Positions 33,209 to 45,500 of a DNA stretch of 64,000 bases are shown piece by piece. Position 1 is the stretch's first letter. Each line of letters opens with the position of its first letter. Source of the DNA: Elmis aenea (taxonomy: Eukaryota; Arthropoda; Insecta; Coleoptera; Elmidae); the NCBI GenBank assembly GCA_947652605.1, contig OX393577.1, positions 60,164,108 to 60,228,107 on the forward strand, written 5' to 3'. The translations under genes were made by a program, and so were the position numbers. The notes beneath the pieces were generated by a model. It made no database searches. It was not told the origin of the DNA and worked only from the letters and a program-made list of their open reading frames with translations.

Positions 33209-34757
33209 CCAGTGATGGTTCTGCAGTTATTTTATTTATTTTTTAATTTAATCCACATCATCCTTTTTTCGCGCTGAAGTCCCTTCTTCATATCTACTCT
33301 TGCACCAGCTGAATAGAAAATTGGCCACAGCGATCATGGTGGGCAATTTGGTAGGACGACCTCAACAAAATTTTGGTACCAGAGGGTTTACTCTCCCTGA
33401 TTTTCACATAATTTTAACTTTTTTTAAAAGACTGTCTTGAAACCGATAAACATTCTTTGCTTTCACACTTGTTCCTTATTCCTGCAAGCGGCAAATCAAC
33501 GCACGAACTAGACCAGCGTTGGACTGGCGATCATTTCCTTGCGATAAAATATTTGCCGTTCGTTTACACGTCGAATTCTTGTGAACCACGCTACAAAAAA
33601 ATGTAGATATGAAAAACTTAAATAATTAAATTAATTACCAGGAACTTTTTTTTTAAACATTAAAGTGTATTTTTTGCATTCGCTAGTGGCTCCAGAAATA
33701 ATTCCGCTTTAGAATCGATTACCCATTCGGACTTTGATATATTAACCTGTTAAAGCACAACGTACAACATATACCAACTGTAATGGGCGATCAGATTTTT
33801 TTTTTAAAGCATGTTACTATTTAAAACGCGGCACGCGGCGAAGCAAAAGCACTCGATCAAAAACAAAATCGTATCGCTTATCGATGATAAGGGTACTCTA
33901 AATAAACTGGATGCACGCAGTGGATAAAAATAAACTGAAACACTTCCGATGATGAAATTTTTCAAGCCTAATTTAATAATAGCGGCCATAAAAAAAAAGT
34001 TCGCGATGGGATGCCACGATTGGACAATATATATACTGACAAGTCACGGTCAAAGGTCGAAATTAAGCGAGAGTTGAGGTCAAGTAAATGGAGATCGATA
34101 GAGTTTACGTTTTTGAGCTTTGGGAACTGCCTTGCCCCCGTGCGTGTTTTTCTTTCATCGTTTTTATTGATAAAATCTTCGGGAACAAATAGTGTCGTTG
34201 ACTCTTATAAAACCCGAGTTTAAATTAAGAAAATTAAGCTATTTTAACGAGAGCTTTACTGTTTGTGTCGTTATTGTAACTGAACATGTTAATAACGCTG
34301 GAAATTGGTTGCTCATTTGCATATTATTGCCTAGGAAATATTCAACAAACGTTTTATGTACGAAACAAATAAATGTTTAGCGCCAGTTCATTACAATAAA
34401 AAAAAACATATTAGATGTTTAGAAAAACCGCGACGTTCCGAAGACACCCGCTTTGACGACCTATCGGATTCTTAAGAAAGGTCGTGAGTCAATTTGAAGT
34501 TATTTGAACAAATTTGGCACGTTTTACGAACGAGAGGAACGTTTAGGGGGGATATTTTATATGAACTAACAAACCAAGTTTGAGTTAGGACATACGTACA
34601 TACAATATTATGTGTCACAATGACTTTTAGTAACTTATTTGTCATTAAGTATCTACATAATTCACGCTTAGCAAGCAGCTAAGCAAATAATTCAAAACAA
34701 AAATTTCAACAATGCGTTTGATCCAGTGTATTTTTAAGTACTGTTCTGTATAGAATT
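33209..34757. other. unassigned DNA
   Basis: No gene or repeat recognised. Frames of 60-70 codons at 33804-34380 have no motif. A GC-richer patch lies at 33480-33560. Confidence 0.4.
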
Positions 34758-35223
34758 ATGTACAGAATAGTATACCGTGTATCAAGTCTAGACAAAATTG
34801 GTAAAGGGACACCTTCTTCGGAACAGAACCTGGTTGGCGCATTCTATAGAACAACCAAGCGATGTCTAAATGACATATTAATGCAAGAGCTTAATGCTCA
34901 TTGGACAAAAATTGTAGGACAAGGCTATCCTGTCAATGGTCTCTAAAGAAAAGACAGAAGAAATGCTCAGGATGAGCAGAACAGCCACAGGACTCGTTAC
35001 AGGACACTAGGCCAAACAAACACTTCTACATAATAGGGCTCTCAGAGACCGATATATGCAGAGGATGTGGTGAAGAAGAAGAAACTCTTGGCGTACTATG
35101 CCAGTGTGAAGGATTCCCACACTATCGGCGTAAACTTCTGAGGATGGAAAAAGTCAACCAAGAAGAGTTAAGAAAAACACCCTCCTTTAAGGGGCTATCA
35201 CCAGAGGGTACAATAGACCAATA
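34758..35223 (+). pseudogene. LINE (I/R1-like) C-terminal fragment with zinc-knuckle-like motif
   Basis: After a weakly recognisable open part (34758-34946) the sequence reads RMSRTATGLVTGH (from about 34968) and then, after a frameshift, NKHFYIIGLSETDICRGCGE and EEETLGVLCQCEGFPHYR to a stop at 35221-35223. The G-L-x-T-G-H...N-K-H-x-x-x-x-G-L...C-R-x-C...E-E-E-T...L-C-x-C order is the usual end of ORF2 in LINEs that carry a C-terminal RNase H and CCHC knuckle. The histidine expected between E-T and L-C is missing (one residue short, E-T-L-G-V-L-C). Several stops and shifts make it a dead fragment. Clade assignment is inference. Confidence 0.72.
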
Positions 35224-37196
35224 GGTCGCAGTACAGGAACCCGAAAAGGGACCACCTCTGCGGAAATAATAAGTAGTCATAAAATTGATCATTAAAATAA
35301 GGAACACACATAAAAATGTTGCTTACAAATGTTTGTGTTTGGATTCAAGAGCCGTTTGACAAGGCCATCTTGATAATACCACGTAAAAATTGGGAACAGA
35401 CTCTTAAACACAGTTTTTTCTCATTCACACAAAGTAAATGTACCACAATGAATTTAACACTATGCTATCGTTTTATTACGTACAACATATCGCTCCTTGT
35501 TGTTGCTAATTATAATAAAACCATATATCTGTTCGCTCTATTATCTAAATTATCGTCTGATTAGGGATTAATTGATAATTTTATACATGTGTATGTTAAT
35601 TAAGAGGCAACATCTCACGGAAGTAAACACGAATGTTTATTGTACACGGTATGCACATTTATAAAATGGTAACTAGTTTATTCTACGGGTATGTTACAGA
35701 TTAGAAGGTGAGGAGTGTGGATTCTTTTTGTTAAGTTGAATCAACCGCATTAGTTGTCGATTATCCATGCATAACACAAAGCTATGAGAATCTCAAAAAC
35801 TAGAACTACATACTCAGATGAACAAAAAGAGTGCAGAATTTTGAGCCTATTCAAAATCTATTTTCAAATTGCAGACTACTTCAAACGTTTTAAACACAAA
35901 TGGGGTGATTTAACGAAAATAAGCACACACAATCGAATTGTAGCATTTGTTTACTGATATTTTTTCAAATGTTTCTCGTAAGACTGTTAACTTTTTAATT
36001 TCTTATGGACGTCATTTTGAATTTCAAGATCAACAAATAAAAAATACAACGCAGAGTGCAACAATTTATCACATAATAACAAGTCACTAAAACTTTATAG
36101 TGTTCGTTTATCAGTGCATGCTCGAGTTCTTAAAGGGCAATTAAAAACAAAACACTATTTGATAGCTTGTTTTTCGCAACATAATCGTAACTATTTTCGA
36201 TTAAAAACAGACATAAAAAAAAATTGTTCAGTTTCCCAATCCTATTTTTTTTATAACGGACTCGGTGGCTCTCCAGGTACCAAGTCAAGTATTTTGAACA
36301 TTTGAATATACATATGTGTACTTAACAATTTTGTACAAACGCGGAGATCTTCGGTATATTCCGATTAATCTTAGGTTAAAAAACAAAAGCTCAACAAGCG
36401 GTGTGAAGTTTTGTAATGTTTTCCCCTGTTTTTAATTCTTTCGAAACATTTGACTAGTCAAGTGTGCATCATGCGACTCATTTCTATACAAAGTAACATC
36501 ATGAAACGATTCTAAACAAAATAAAAACTTGTTTGTTTTCTTCCTCGACATGCACAAAGCTCTGATGTTGGATATAGTCAACTGAGCGCACTCGGAGTCG
36601 AACCGAATGTTAAGATATTTCTCTAGTCTCAAAACGGATATTTCCTGCAAAATTAACATAGATCCATGCACATGCAAGTATTCCGGAAACATCTAAGCAA
36701 TTACAATAAAGGAGTGTCGTGTGCAACCGCATCGCAACCTCACGTGATTAATTAATCTTTTCTTGACTCCGTCTGTGGAATTTAGAATGCATTACTTCTG
36801 TTGTTCTTTCGCGGTGCGAGACAGTTCTCACAGTCCCGACAATGACAAAAAGCTTGGCGAGGAACGGTTCAGACTACTCTTTGCAGTTTTATATTGATGG
36901 AAGTGTTTCGAAACGGTTTGTTATTGTTGAAAATGGTGATTGGAACGTGTCCATTTAAGGCATGAATATGCATAAATATGTGCATTTGACTTGATAACTT
37001 CCACTATCCTTCTTTTACAATCATACATATATAACGGGTGTCCAAGTTTGGTATTCGCGACGCTATAAGTACTTAACTATTGGTGGGCAAAAGTCTGGAG
37101 ACAGGCAATCATCTAAAATGCTATTTGAGATATTAAAATGAAATTTTGTTTCTGGTAATTATTGTATGTAGTATGCTTGAGACATATCTGACTGAG
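35224..37196. other. unassigned AT-rich DNA
   Basis: No gene recognised. ACGGGTGTCCAAGTTTGG at 37036 resembles a single terminus of a CAGGGTGTCC-type element. Frames of 60-86 codons at 35316, 36114 and 36432-36692 have no recognisable domain. Confidence 0.4.
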
Positions 37197-37869
37197 CAGG
37201 GAGGGTCAGGATATGTTGTCGGTAGAATCTGATCAAGGCTGTGTTTATTCCATCAAGGACATCAAACCTAAACGTTTTTCAGAGAGGCCACTGGCTATTT
37301 CCTTGGGAAAAATAAGGGAAAAGTTGAATATTTGAGGTAATTTTTGCGATCGCGTTGGCCATGAAACCGCCAGAGATAAAATCGAAACTCTTCTATTTAC
37401 CAATTCGCACATCCTTTGCAAGTACAATGGTGCAAAGTTTTTGAAAAAAATCTTAAACGGTCCCGGAGAAAAACGTCAAAAACGAAACCCCTGCAAAAAC
37501 GCTATGATTTGAGAAGCTGTATAACTAAATCCATGGGACTTGCATAGGCGTTTAACATAAGGAAAACCGTTTTTATAAGGACCTCGTTTTTCGCGTTTTT
37601 CACCGGAACAGTTTAAGATTTTTTCAAAAACTTTGCACCATTTTACTTGCAAAATATTCACGAATAATTGGTAAATAAAAGAATTTCGATTTTATCACTC
37701 ACGGTTTCATGGCCAACGCGATCGCAAAAATTACCTTTATTATTCAAATTTTATTTTTCCGAAGAAAATGGCACCTATAACTCTGCAAAACATTTATTTT
37801 TGATATTCTTGATGCAACAAACACAGCCTGGGTCAGATTCTAGCGACAACATATCGTGTCCCTCCCTTG
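37197..37869. mobile_element. palindromic element family FB-A, copy 3
   Basis: Ends CAGGGAGGGTCAGGATATGT and ATATCGTGTCCCTCCCTTG. Same arm landmarks as copies 1 and 2, with small deletions in the left arm (the block between TTTTTCAGAG and GCCACTGGC) and in the right arm (around AAGAAAATGGCACCTATAAC). TGAG follows the right end and precedes the left end, which could be a short duplication, but the other copies do not confirm it. Frames at 37245-37661 and 37668-37898 are palindrome sequence. Confidence 0.88.
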
Positions 37870-38640
37870 TGAGTAAACAAAAAATTAGCAAGCAATAAGT
37901 TGGAAAAGTATGGTCAAATCAGAATAATTACGTCAGTGCTACACGACAAGACAATTTTGGTTAAAAAAAAGGGCTCGCCCGCGTAAGACATGGGCAAATC
38001 AACAAAGCGCTTAATTTTACATTACTTAAAAGAAAACCGATGCGTTGTATTCAGGATATGCAGAAATTATCCGGTTATATTGATTAGAGGAATATGCACA
38101 TGCATTTTGCGGTAATTGCAGTGTTTAAAGCAGAATAATCAATGCATACACGACATGTGCAGTGCTGCAACCTTTCTGAGAACGTGAATTGCTAAAGTTC
38201 AGACAGAAGGAACAATTAAACATTTCAAATGCAGTTTGCGAAGACCAATGAATTCAAACAATTTAAAGTTTGCGAGTTCTTTAATTTATTAATACAAAAT
38301 TTTCAAATTTTATATAATAGTTAATATTATTTTATAAAATAATAAGTTAGAAAATGCCCCCAAACTTTATTCAACAAAAAAATTGAATAAAGTAAAAAAA
38401 ATGTAAATTTTTATTTTTTGCTTCTATTAACTACCGTTTTTTTTTTAAATATTCGAATATCGTTACAAATTGAGTTCTAAGCAATTTTTTTGCTCTTTCG
38501 ACCAAATCGTTATCTTTAACATTAAACGAAAAAAAACAAGACAATATGAACAGAAAAATATAATAAAAATAAATCACGTATGAATCAAGAGATACTCCAA
38601 AACTTTCAAGATTATATAAAAGCAGAGACGCGAAAACGAG
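37870..38640. other. unassigned AT-rich DNA
   Basis: Long A/T runs at 38370-38620. Nothing else supportable. Confidence 0.45.
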
Positions 38641-39247
38641 TAGGGAATAAACACGGAAAAGACTTAGTGCAACTATAGTCAGGTTTCAGAAGAATGAAAA
38701 ATATATCTGACAAGTAAACCAGAAAATTACGAAAAGAACATTTTTTGAAAACAGAGAAGTCCCAAAACAAACAAAAGTGGAAGTGGTTAAAAAGGTAGTA
38801 ACTCCGGCACTTTTATACGAAAGTGAAACATGGACACTCACAAACAAAAATAGTAGCTGAGTGAATGCAGCAGAAATTAAATTTCTAAGAATAATCCAAG
38901 GAAAAACCAAAAAAATATAGCATCAGAAACGAAACATATAGAGAACAATTAAAGATAAATCAGTTGAAACAAAAATACAAGAAAGGCAGCTGGGATGGTT
39001 AGGTCACATTTATAGGATGAAAGAAGAAAAGTTAATCAGAAAAGCCTATGGAGCAAGATTACAAGGAAAAAACAATAGAGGTAGACCGAGAAAAACCTGG
39101 CAAGACGAAGTAAAAAAAGAAGAAACGGATAAAACATCAAATTGGAAAGACATAAAAAAGCTAGCACAAGACAGAAAAAAATGGAAAAAAGTCAGCACAA
39201 CACAACTTAACAGTCCTAAACCTAACAGTAGATGGACTCATGACTAA
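38641..39247 (+). pseudogene. RTE-like LINE 3' end, internally deleted
   Basis: SGFRRMKN (from about 38680) matches the S-G-F-R-x-x-R-S region of reverse transcriptase. After a deletion the connector follows: REVPKQTKVEVVKKVVTPAL, LYESETWTLTNKN, LGHIYRMKEEKLIRKAYGAR, RGRPRKTWQDEVKKEE, and a last segment to the stop at 39245-39247. The last 76 codons (39017-39247) are open; upstream parts carry stops and shifts. A second copy of the same family is at 53373-53861. The usual catalytic FADD is absent, so this is a dead remnant. Confidence 0.82.
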
Positions 39248-40094
39248 ATAATAATAAACAACAAAGAAAAAAAGCCAAACATATTGCGTTAGCAGAAAAT
39301 TGAACGACTTGGGAAGCGCAAGATTTTCTAAAAATTTTCTGTATTAATTGGGAACATTTAGATTTTCATTGGTTCTGCTACTTTTTAAGTTCAATTTAAA
39401 ACCGATTCACTAACTTTTTGTGTTCGTTACGCTATATTAAGTTGGTGTACTTTTTCCACCACAAACTTCAAGTTCTCGTTTTACAAATCTTTTGTAACGG
39501 ATAATTTAAAACACAAAAATCTGGCCTTGAGACGTATTCGCTAGCCCCTAACACACGCGTGGAAGAGAACACGAGATCTACTCAATACAACGTATGGGTA
39601 CTAACCACAACACTTTATCGGGGTATAAAGAATCACGACTCCTACCACCAGAAACCCCAAGCGGCCAACGACAGTCAATCAAACTAATAAACAAAGGTAA
39701 AAACAATCTCGCTATAGATCCGCTGCAATGGCAGTCCGAGTATATCGTAAGGATTCCGAAGCATTGTGTTTCCACACACTATCGTTATTTGGGGTGATTG
39801 AACAATACAGTTATTACACCCAGTCGAGAAGTTTGTTTGTTATTTCGGTTCTCTTTTAATGCGGCACTTACGGCAAAGAATAGAGGGCCAAATTACCCTC
39901 GTTTAAAATTTTAATTTCTAAAGTTATACCCGCCATTTACCCAATCGGAAATGTCCAAATACCAGAACCAATTTACTCTCTAAACAGCGAATGCCTAGTT
40001 CTACAATGGTGGTGCAACGTCTTATTCTTTCTATAGACTAACAATTTAAATAAAAATTGCCAAATAAGTCAGGCAAAATATCACACACTGAATA
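39248..40094. other. unassigned DNA
   Basis: Two overlapping frames on opposite strands at 39578-39797 sit in a GC-richer patch (39540-39760) without recognisable content. No repeat found. Confidence 0.4.
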
Positions 40095-41042
40095 CAGTGT
40101 GTCCAAAAGGTATGGAATACGCTACATATCTCAGTAAAGATCCACTTTGGGGAAAAATGTTTTGAATAAAAGTTGTTTGGTACTTAGTTTTCCACCATAA
40201 GAGAAAATTTAAATTATATTTTTTCGAATAACAAAAGCGCAATGAAAAACAATTGAATTTTTTAAATAACAAGATACCCCCATATTATACTTATCTGATA
40301 GAGAATTTTATTCTCTTTTTAATAATGCGAAACTTTAGTACCTACCTTTACTTAAGCAACTTTTTGAGAAAAACGCAAAAAATACCCTCAAATTATTTTA
40401 ATTGGTAAGTATTTATTTCTAACAAAAACATTATAAGAACTAAATTTTTTTGACGAAATCTACTTTTTCCTCATTTGATAGAGAATTTGTTTCTCTTTAC
40501 AATGATGTGGTCACCTTAAAAATAAAGTTTATGCTAAGAGGCCGGAGAATATCGAAAATTTAAAAGATCCTATTAGAGAAGAGATGAGGTCTATTACACC
40601 TGAAATGGTTGGGAATGTTATTAACGGGTTTAAAAACCGAGTTTATCATTGCCAAGCTGTAAATAGTTCAGTTTCAACACTTATTGTAGATTTCGTCAAA
40701 AAAAATGTAGTTCTTATAATGTTTTTGTTAGATATAAATATTAAACAATTAAAATAATTTGAGAGTACGTATATTTTTGCGTTTTCCTCAAAAAGTTGCT
40801 TAAGTAAGGGTACTAAAGTTTTGCATCATTGAAAAGAGAAAATAAAATCTCTATCATACGGGTATCTTGTCATTCAAAAATTCAATTGTTTTTCATTGCG
40901 CTATTGTCATTCAAAAAAGCAGAATTTAAAATTTGTCTTATGGTGTAAAACTAAGTACCAAACAACTTTTATTCAAAACATTTTTCGTAAAGTGGATATT
41001 TACTGATATATATAGCATATTCCATACCATTTGGACACACTG
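40095..41042. mobile_element. foldback family FB-B, copy 2, with a captured transposase piece
   Basis: Ends CAGTGTGTCCAAAAGGTATG and its complement, flanked by TA (40093-40094 and 41043-41044). Long inverted arms match copies 1 and 3. The centre holds a unique block (about 40538-40680) encoding the tail of a Tc1/mariner-type transposase; see the separate entry. Total 948 bp, the longest of the three copies. Right-arm frames at 40938-41195 are not genes. Confidence 0.9.
40542..40664 (+). pseudogene. C-terminal piece of a Tc1/mariner-family transposase
   Basis: An open stretch of 41 codons without its own start reads PENIENLKDPIREEMRSITP, then EMVGNVINGFKNRVYHCQAVN. The pattern P-x-N-I-x-x-L-K-x-x-I-R-x-E, I-T-P-E-M, V-x-x-x-F-x-x-R-x-x-x-C-Q-x-x-N is the usual end of DDE transposases of this superfamily, after the catalytic domain. 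It lacks any catalytic residue. It sits at the centre of a palindromic element whose arms are non-coding, so it is most likely the last trace of the parental autonomous element. A minus-strand, damaged copy is at 60856-60982. Confidence 0.78.
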
Positions 41043-41044
41043 TA

Positions 41045-42451
41045 TAGTATTTGGATTTTGAAGTGATCTTACGCAAAAAAACGTAAAGTAATTAGAGTTG
41101 AATGCATTATGTCCTCCTCTTATCATGAATATGATGTCCATGCTTCGTTGAGAGCTCAGTCTAACACATAGAAGGAAGAACAAAAAGTTACACAATCAGA
41201 TTCGCAACTCTTCAAACAAAAAGTCATAACTTGAACATGACAATGCACGCCCTTGTAACACGATAAATTAAAATTCATTGCAAAAAAAATTTGCGACCCT
41301 ACATATTGGAGTATTTCCGGAACTTATTGCCACTCTGCGTATTGCTAAGGATTTTACAACATTCGAGCGAATAATGTTCCTGAAATGCAAGTAGATTGTA
41401 GGAAGACGAATAACCTGGAGAATATCCTACATAGAAATTCGTTGTGCAGCCGTTGCCCAATATGTGACACAACGTGGTCTTGGACTTGACTTTAAAGTAA
41501 TTAAGAAAGTTGGCTCTTCTGCCAAGAATACCATCCCACACATCTTGAAAAAATCAACCGTTCATTGTTAAGTTTAGTTATAATTAAATAAACGAAAAAG
41601 AATCGGTGTCTGGCACTGCTTGAGACTCGAAACGAACCGTCTAAATATAGACCCATCATCCGAACTCGAAAACTTGTAAGATCGTCAGTACACTACCGAT
41701 CGCGATATGCATTATCAAAATAAGTACGCAACTATTATTCAATGTCAACGCGCAAGGATCGGTGCTAGAGCAGGAAGGGCGGCGCGTGCAGCGCTATCGG
41801 AAATGTGTAAATAGCGGATGACGATTCAGACGCCGGCTTGGCACCTGTCCAGCAGCGAGATGCCCATCATTTGACGGTGCCAGACACAATAAGATAACGG
41901 ATATTTACCACACTGGAGGTTATGCAGATTCCATAATCGCAATCCGATACGCTCGCTTGTACCGCCGACTATATGAGGCCATAAAACTGAATGCACACAA
42001 AATTATTCCAAACAAATAACTGACGACGTGTTGCATAAACCGAAAATTTGCAGTACCTCGCGTTTTTTGTCGGCACATCGACTCGAGAAGAATTTATAAA
42101 TCGCATTACACGATACAGAATTTTCTACACAATATAATTATCCATACAAAGTAAATGTAAATTATGCCTCTTTAAAGTAATTTGAGGTTTTTAAGCAAGA
42201 AAAAAGTTTTGAAGAAAATTAGCAAAAATCAAATTAAAAATAACTTACCGGCTATACTTATTAATGTTGATACTAATAACACTAATAACGTCCAAGGCGG
42301 TGGTGATTTGTAATGAAAAAAACCATAAGGCCGTCTTCGCCCTGAAAATAATAAAAAATGTAAAACACATGTTACCATTACCAACAAATATTTGGCTTGA
42401 GAAAAATATAATAAAAACATGAATGAATGCAATAGTACATTGCATAGCAAA
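41045..42451. other. unassigned DNA; one GC-rich block with imperfect inverted ends
   Basis: The block 41605-41890 begins with GGTGTCTGGCACTGC and ends with CGGTGCCAGACACA, a 12-bp inverted pair around a CpG-rich core (41750-41880). It may be a small MITE or chance. The rest has only frames of 60-85 codons without recognisable content. Confidence 0.4.
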
Positions 42452-42730
42452 GAGTTGTAAGAAGCATATTACGCACAAGTGGAAAAGTATTTCCCTGAGT
42501 GCGTAATTGCTTTACAACTCGTGTTATGTAGCATACTTTTTCTACGATCACATAATACATACTATTTTAACGGCTTTTTACACACTTGTACCTTGTATGT
42601 ATGCTGTTAACTGTCAAGTTTGACGTAAGTCTACTTTGACATTTCTAGACGTTGCTTTTTGCTTACTATGCATGCAGGTTGTACGGTAAGTCATTTACAT
42701 TAGTGGCCGTAGAAAAAAAAATTATGTCCT
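42452..42730 (-). repeat. interspersed hairpin repeat H, copy B
   Basis: Reverse-orientation counterpart of 10348-10770. It starts GTTGTAAGAAGCATATTACG, folds back through GTGCGTAATTGCTTTACAAC, and continues with TTTTCTACGATCACATAATA, TTTTAACGGCTTTTTA and GCATGCAGGTTGTACGGTAA, to a final TAGTGGCCGTAGAAAAAAA. Copy B lacks the internal duplication seen in copy A. Confidence 0.75.
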
Positions 42731-44029
42731 GAAAACAGGTACCTACTGTAACTAAATACAGTTTAGTTCATAAATAACAATACTTAAAACCGGGGATTGG
42801 TAACCATAAAAATGGGTTTGTTTCATGTTTACTAATACCAAGAAAAATTAGGTTTGATTTGGTTCAAGTTCACGAAAATATTTTTTTACCATTACCTACG
42901 TGTTCATTCTGATTCGGTGTAAATCTTTAGAACCTAAAATAAGTAAATTCGGCGCAGGTTTTTCGGTTTTGTGAGTACGCTGCTCCGATGAAACAAACTT
43001 CAATGCCATAAAAGTATTTCGAAGTATAATTTTGAACCTGCAACCTTGTAACCATACAAAGCATATGCTATTTTGACTTAGGTTTAAAACATCAACTGAA
43101 AAATTGTTAAGATTAAGGAGTTTGGAAATTTAACCGCTTTCGAGCCAGATTGCCATTCGAGCTCAAATTTCTATTAGGTACTTTTTAAAAACTAGCTGAC
43201 GCAGTTGGCACTTAAATATGCCTGAATACTGAAATGGAGTGTGTAGGTAAAAAATGTTGAGAAACGGTAATACACAACAATGGCAATGTTAGACTAGTAA
43301 TAACCTGAAAAAAAAATTACACAAACAATTATGGATGTACCAAAGTGAACGTAAAACGTAGAAAACAAATCGTTCCAACAACCAACGATACACCCAGACC
43401 ATAATTACTTTTGCAAACAAAGAATTCACCAGCATGCAATTTTTTCGCAGATTGAATAGAACAATCTGTTTAAAGCGAGATAAGATAAATCCGAACTTTC
43501 TCTCTCAATTAGCAATTCAGAATCTACGATGAACAGATATAAAGGCTACATTGGCAGAAGACTCAATGTTCCGCTATAGTTTTATATAATTACAATTTCT
43601 AGAAAAGTGGCGCGTGCACTCGTACTACTCCATGCAATATTCATTAACTATAACTCGTTTTTATTGTGCATCCGTGGCGATTATTGGCTTAGGTGTGCTC
43701 TTAAAAAAACGCGTTAACTTTAAGACCGGCAATAAAAGTGGTATATTGTAATACTTAATATGCTGTATAACGTTAAACTACATCAGATAAAATGCTCTAC
43801 GCACAGAGCTGATATTTAAAACAAACGCTTGCATAAGAATGCATAATTTAAACGACGACTGCTTATAGTTTTTTCTTTGCACAAATTTACTAGAATATAA
43901 AGAATACAAATAGTTTCAGTATGTGCAGACGTGAACGAAAAGTTGATTTGAAAGCGTCTAAAATAAATCAATTTTATTGTGAGTCATTACAATATAAAAT
44001 GCAGGAATTGAAAGTTTTTTTGCCGGTTA
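42731..44029. other. unassigned AT-rich DNA
   Basis: Nothing supportable; no frames of note and no shared repeat recognised. Confidence 0.45.
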
Positions 44030-44232
44030 GTTCAGAGCAGGGTTTCTCTAATTGAGCATATTTGCTTATCCTGGGATTCCAGGACGAAAGCGAAATTCTT
44101 TCTGGAATCCCGGGATGTAATGAATTATGTCAATTAGAAATAAATAACCTGAATAGGGAAGGAAGCGGTTTATTACTTAAAAACAACTAACTCTAAGTTG
44201 TACATGTACTACATTTTGCTCCAGTCTTATTA

Positions 44233-45150
44233 GAGTAAAGTGCCCCAATATGGAATACTGTTTTGTATTCGGCAATAATATTCACATTTATTCAAAAAAA
44301 AATTATAAGGAATTTGTAATGAATACGCAACACATTACTCGAATTCTGGTACGATATTACTGTAGATATTTCTTATAAAGCTATTTTTTTTAAATGTTAC
44401 TACTAGGTTCCCCGGGAGCTTAATATGGAATACTAGGGTTCTTAATATGGAATATAGAATTATTGTATAGGAAATATACATTAAAATAAACAACTGCTCA
44501 TAGATTAATCTTTCCTTTCGTTCTGATTTGCATTATTACTTAAACCAAACCAAAACTCTGTTATTTATGTAAATTAAATTATAATTCAAGTGTCATTCGA
44601 ACTAAATGTTGATAATTTATTTATTTTTTACAAGTAGGACAATAGAATTGTATTTTTTTGTGGGTATTTTGCACAATTTTCGTCTGCCCATTTCTGACAC
44701 TTTTGACACTGAACCCATATTGCTGTACTTAGTGACCATAATCATATTAATTAAAAGGCACCTCTATGTATTCCATATTAGGCATCAATGTGACATTTCA
44801 AAAATCGGTATATGTAAAACATGAAATGGCCCCAATCAAAATTTTGGTCTATTTAATTGAAATGTAAAGGCTCATGCTAAATGAACATGCAATAAAATAT
44901 TTTATATCATTTACCCTAGCATATAATATTTTGCACTGAAAGATTTAGCCTAAAAACTCAGTAGCACGTCAAAAATATATCTGAATCTGTTATGTAATCT
45001 AGTGAATATTTTTTAACTATTTTACATTTGGGAATGTGTGATCAATGTACATATATGTACATATACTTTTCAACAGATATCGCTTATTCATTGTCATAAA
45101 ACTGATGTATTCCATAATAGGTAACTGTTCCATATTAGGGCACTTTACTC
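44233..45150. mobile_element. nested TA-flanked MITE with TATGGAATA motifs
   Basis: The termini are GAGTAAAGTGCCCCAATATG at the left and CATATTAGGGCACTTTACTC at the right, flanked by TA at 44231-44232 and 45151-45152. The motif TATGGAATA or its complement TATTCCATA recurs near both ends (44257, 44423, 44447; 44769, 45107, 45130 region). No transposase; the 72-codon frame 44606-44824 is unrecognised. It lies inside the hAT derivative 44038-45716, so it is younger. Confidence 0.85.
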
Positions 45151-45257
45151 TATAAATAATAAAATAATATTAGTAAGAGAAATATACATTCGAGAAAATT
45201 GCCTATCTATCGCGATTTTATTTTCATGAACACAATAAGATGATTTATGCTTCGGTC

Positions 45258-45500
45258 TTATTCTTTTATTAAAAAAGAAAGTCCTGCTGCATAAAATGCT
45301 CTCTCAGACTCGAGTGAAGTGGGTGGAATCGTCTTAAGAGAATCTAGCAGCAGCAACATCGTTTTTATTAACAAATTTTCAGTTTTACGCCTTGTTTGCT
45401 TTACATCATCAGGGTACACAAAAATAGAACTGTTAAGGTATTTTGATGACTTTGCCATGGAGACCGGGCTTCTGTACCTACACATACTACGGGTATACAT
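45258..45500 (-). pseudogene. hAT transposase C-terminal (dimerisation) domain remnant
   Basis: The minus-strand frame ends LLLDSLKTIPPTSLESERAF followed by YAAGLSFLIKE and a stop. The L-x-x-I-P-P-T-S-x-x-S-E-R-A-F-x-x-A-G motif is the signature of the hAT-family dimerisation domain near the end of these transposases. After the stop the same frame continues DRSINHLIVF, which fits the S-x-x-L-x-x-L-x-F-L part in degraded form. The first 45 codons are not clearly related. No RNase-H catalytic part survives. It cannot be functional and belongs to the element 44038-45716. Confidence 0.8.

Noticed and set aside
41605..41890. GC-rich block with GTGTCTGGCAC inverted ends
   Set aside because: The inverted match is only 12 bp, without further arm pairing or target duplication, so a MITE call is not supported.
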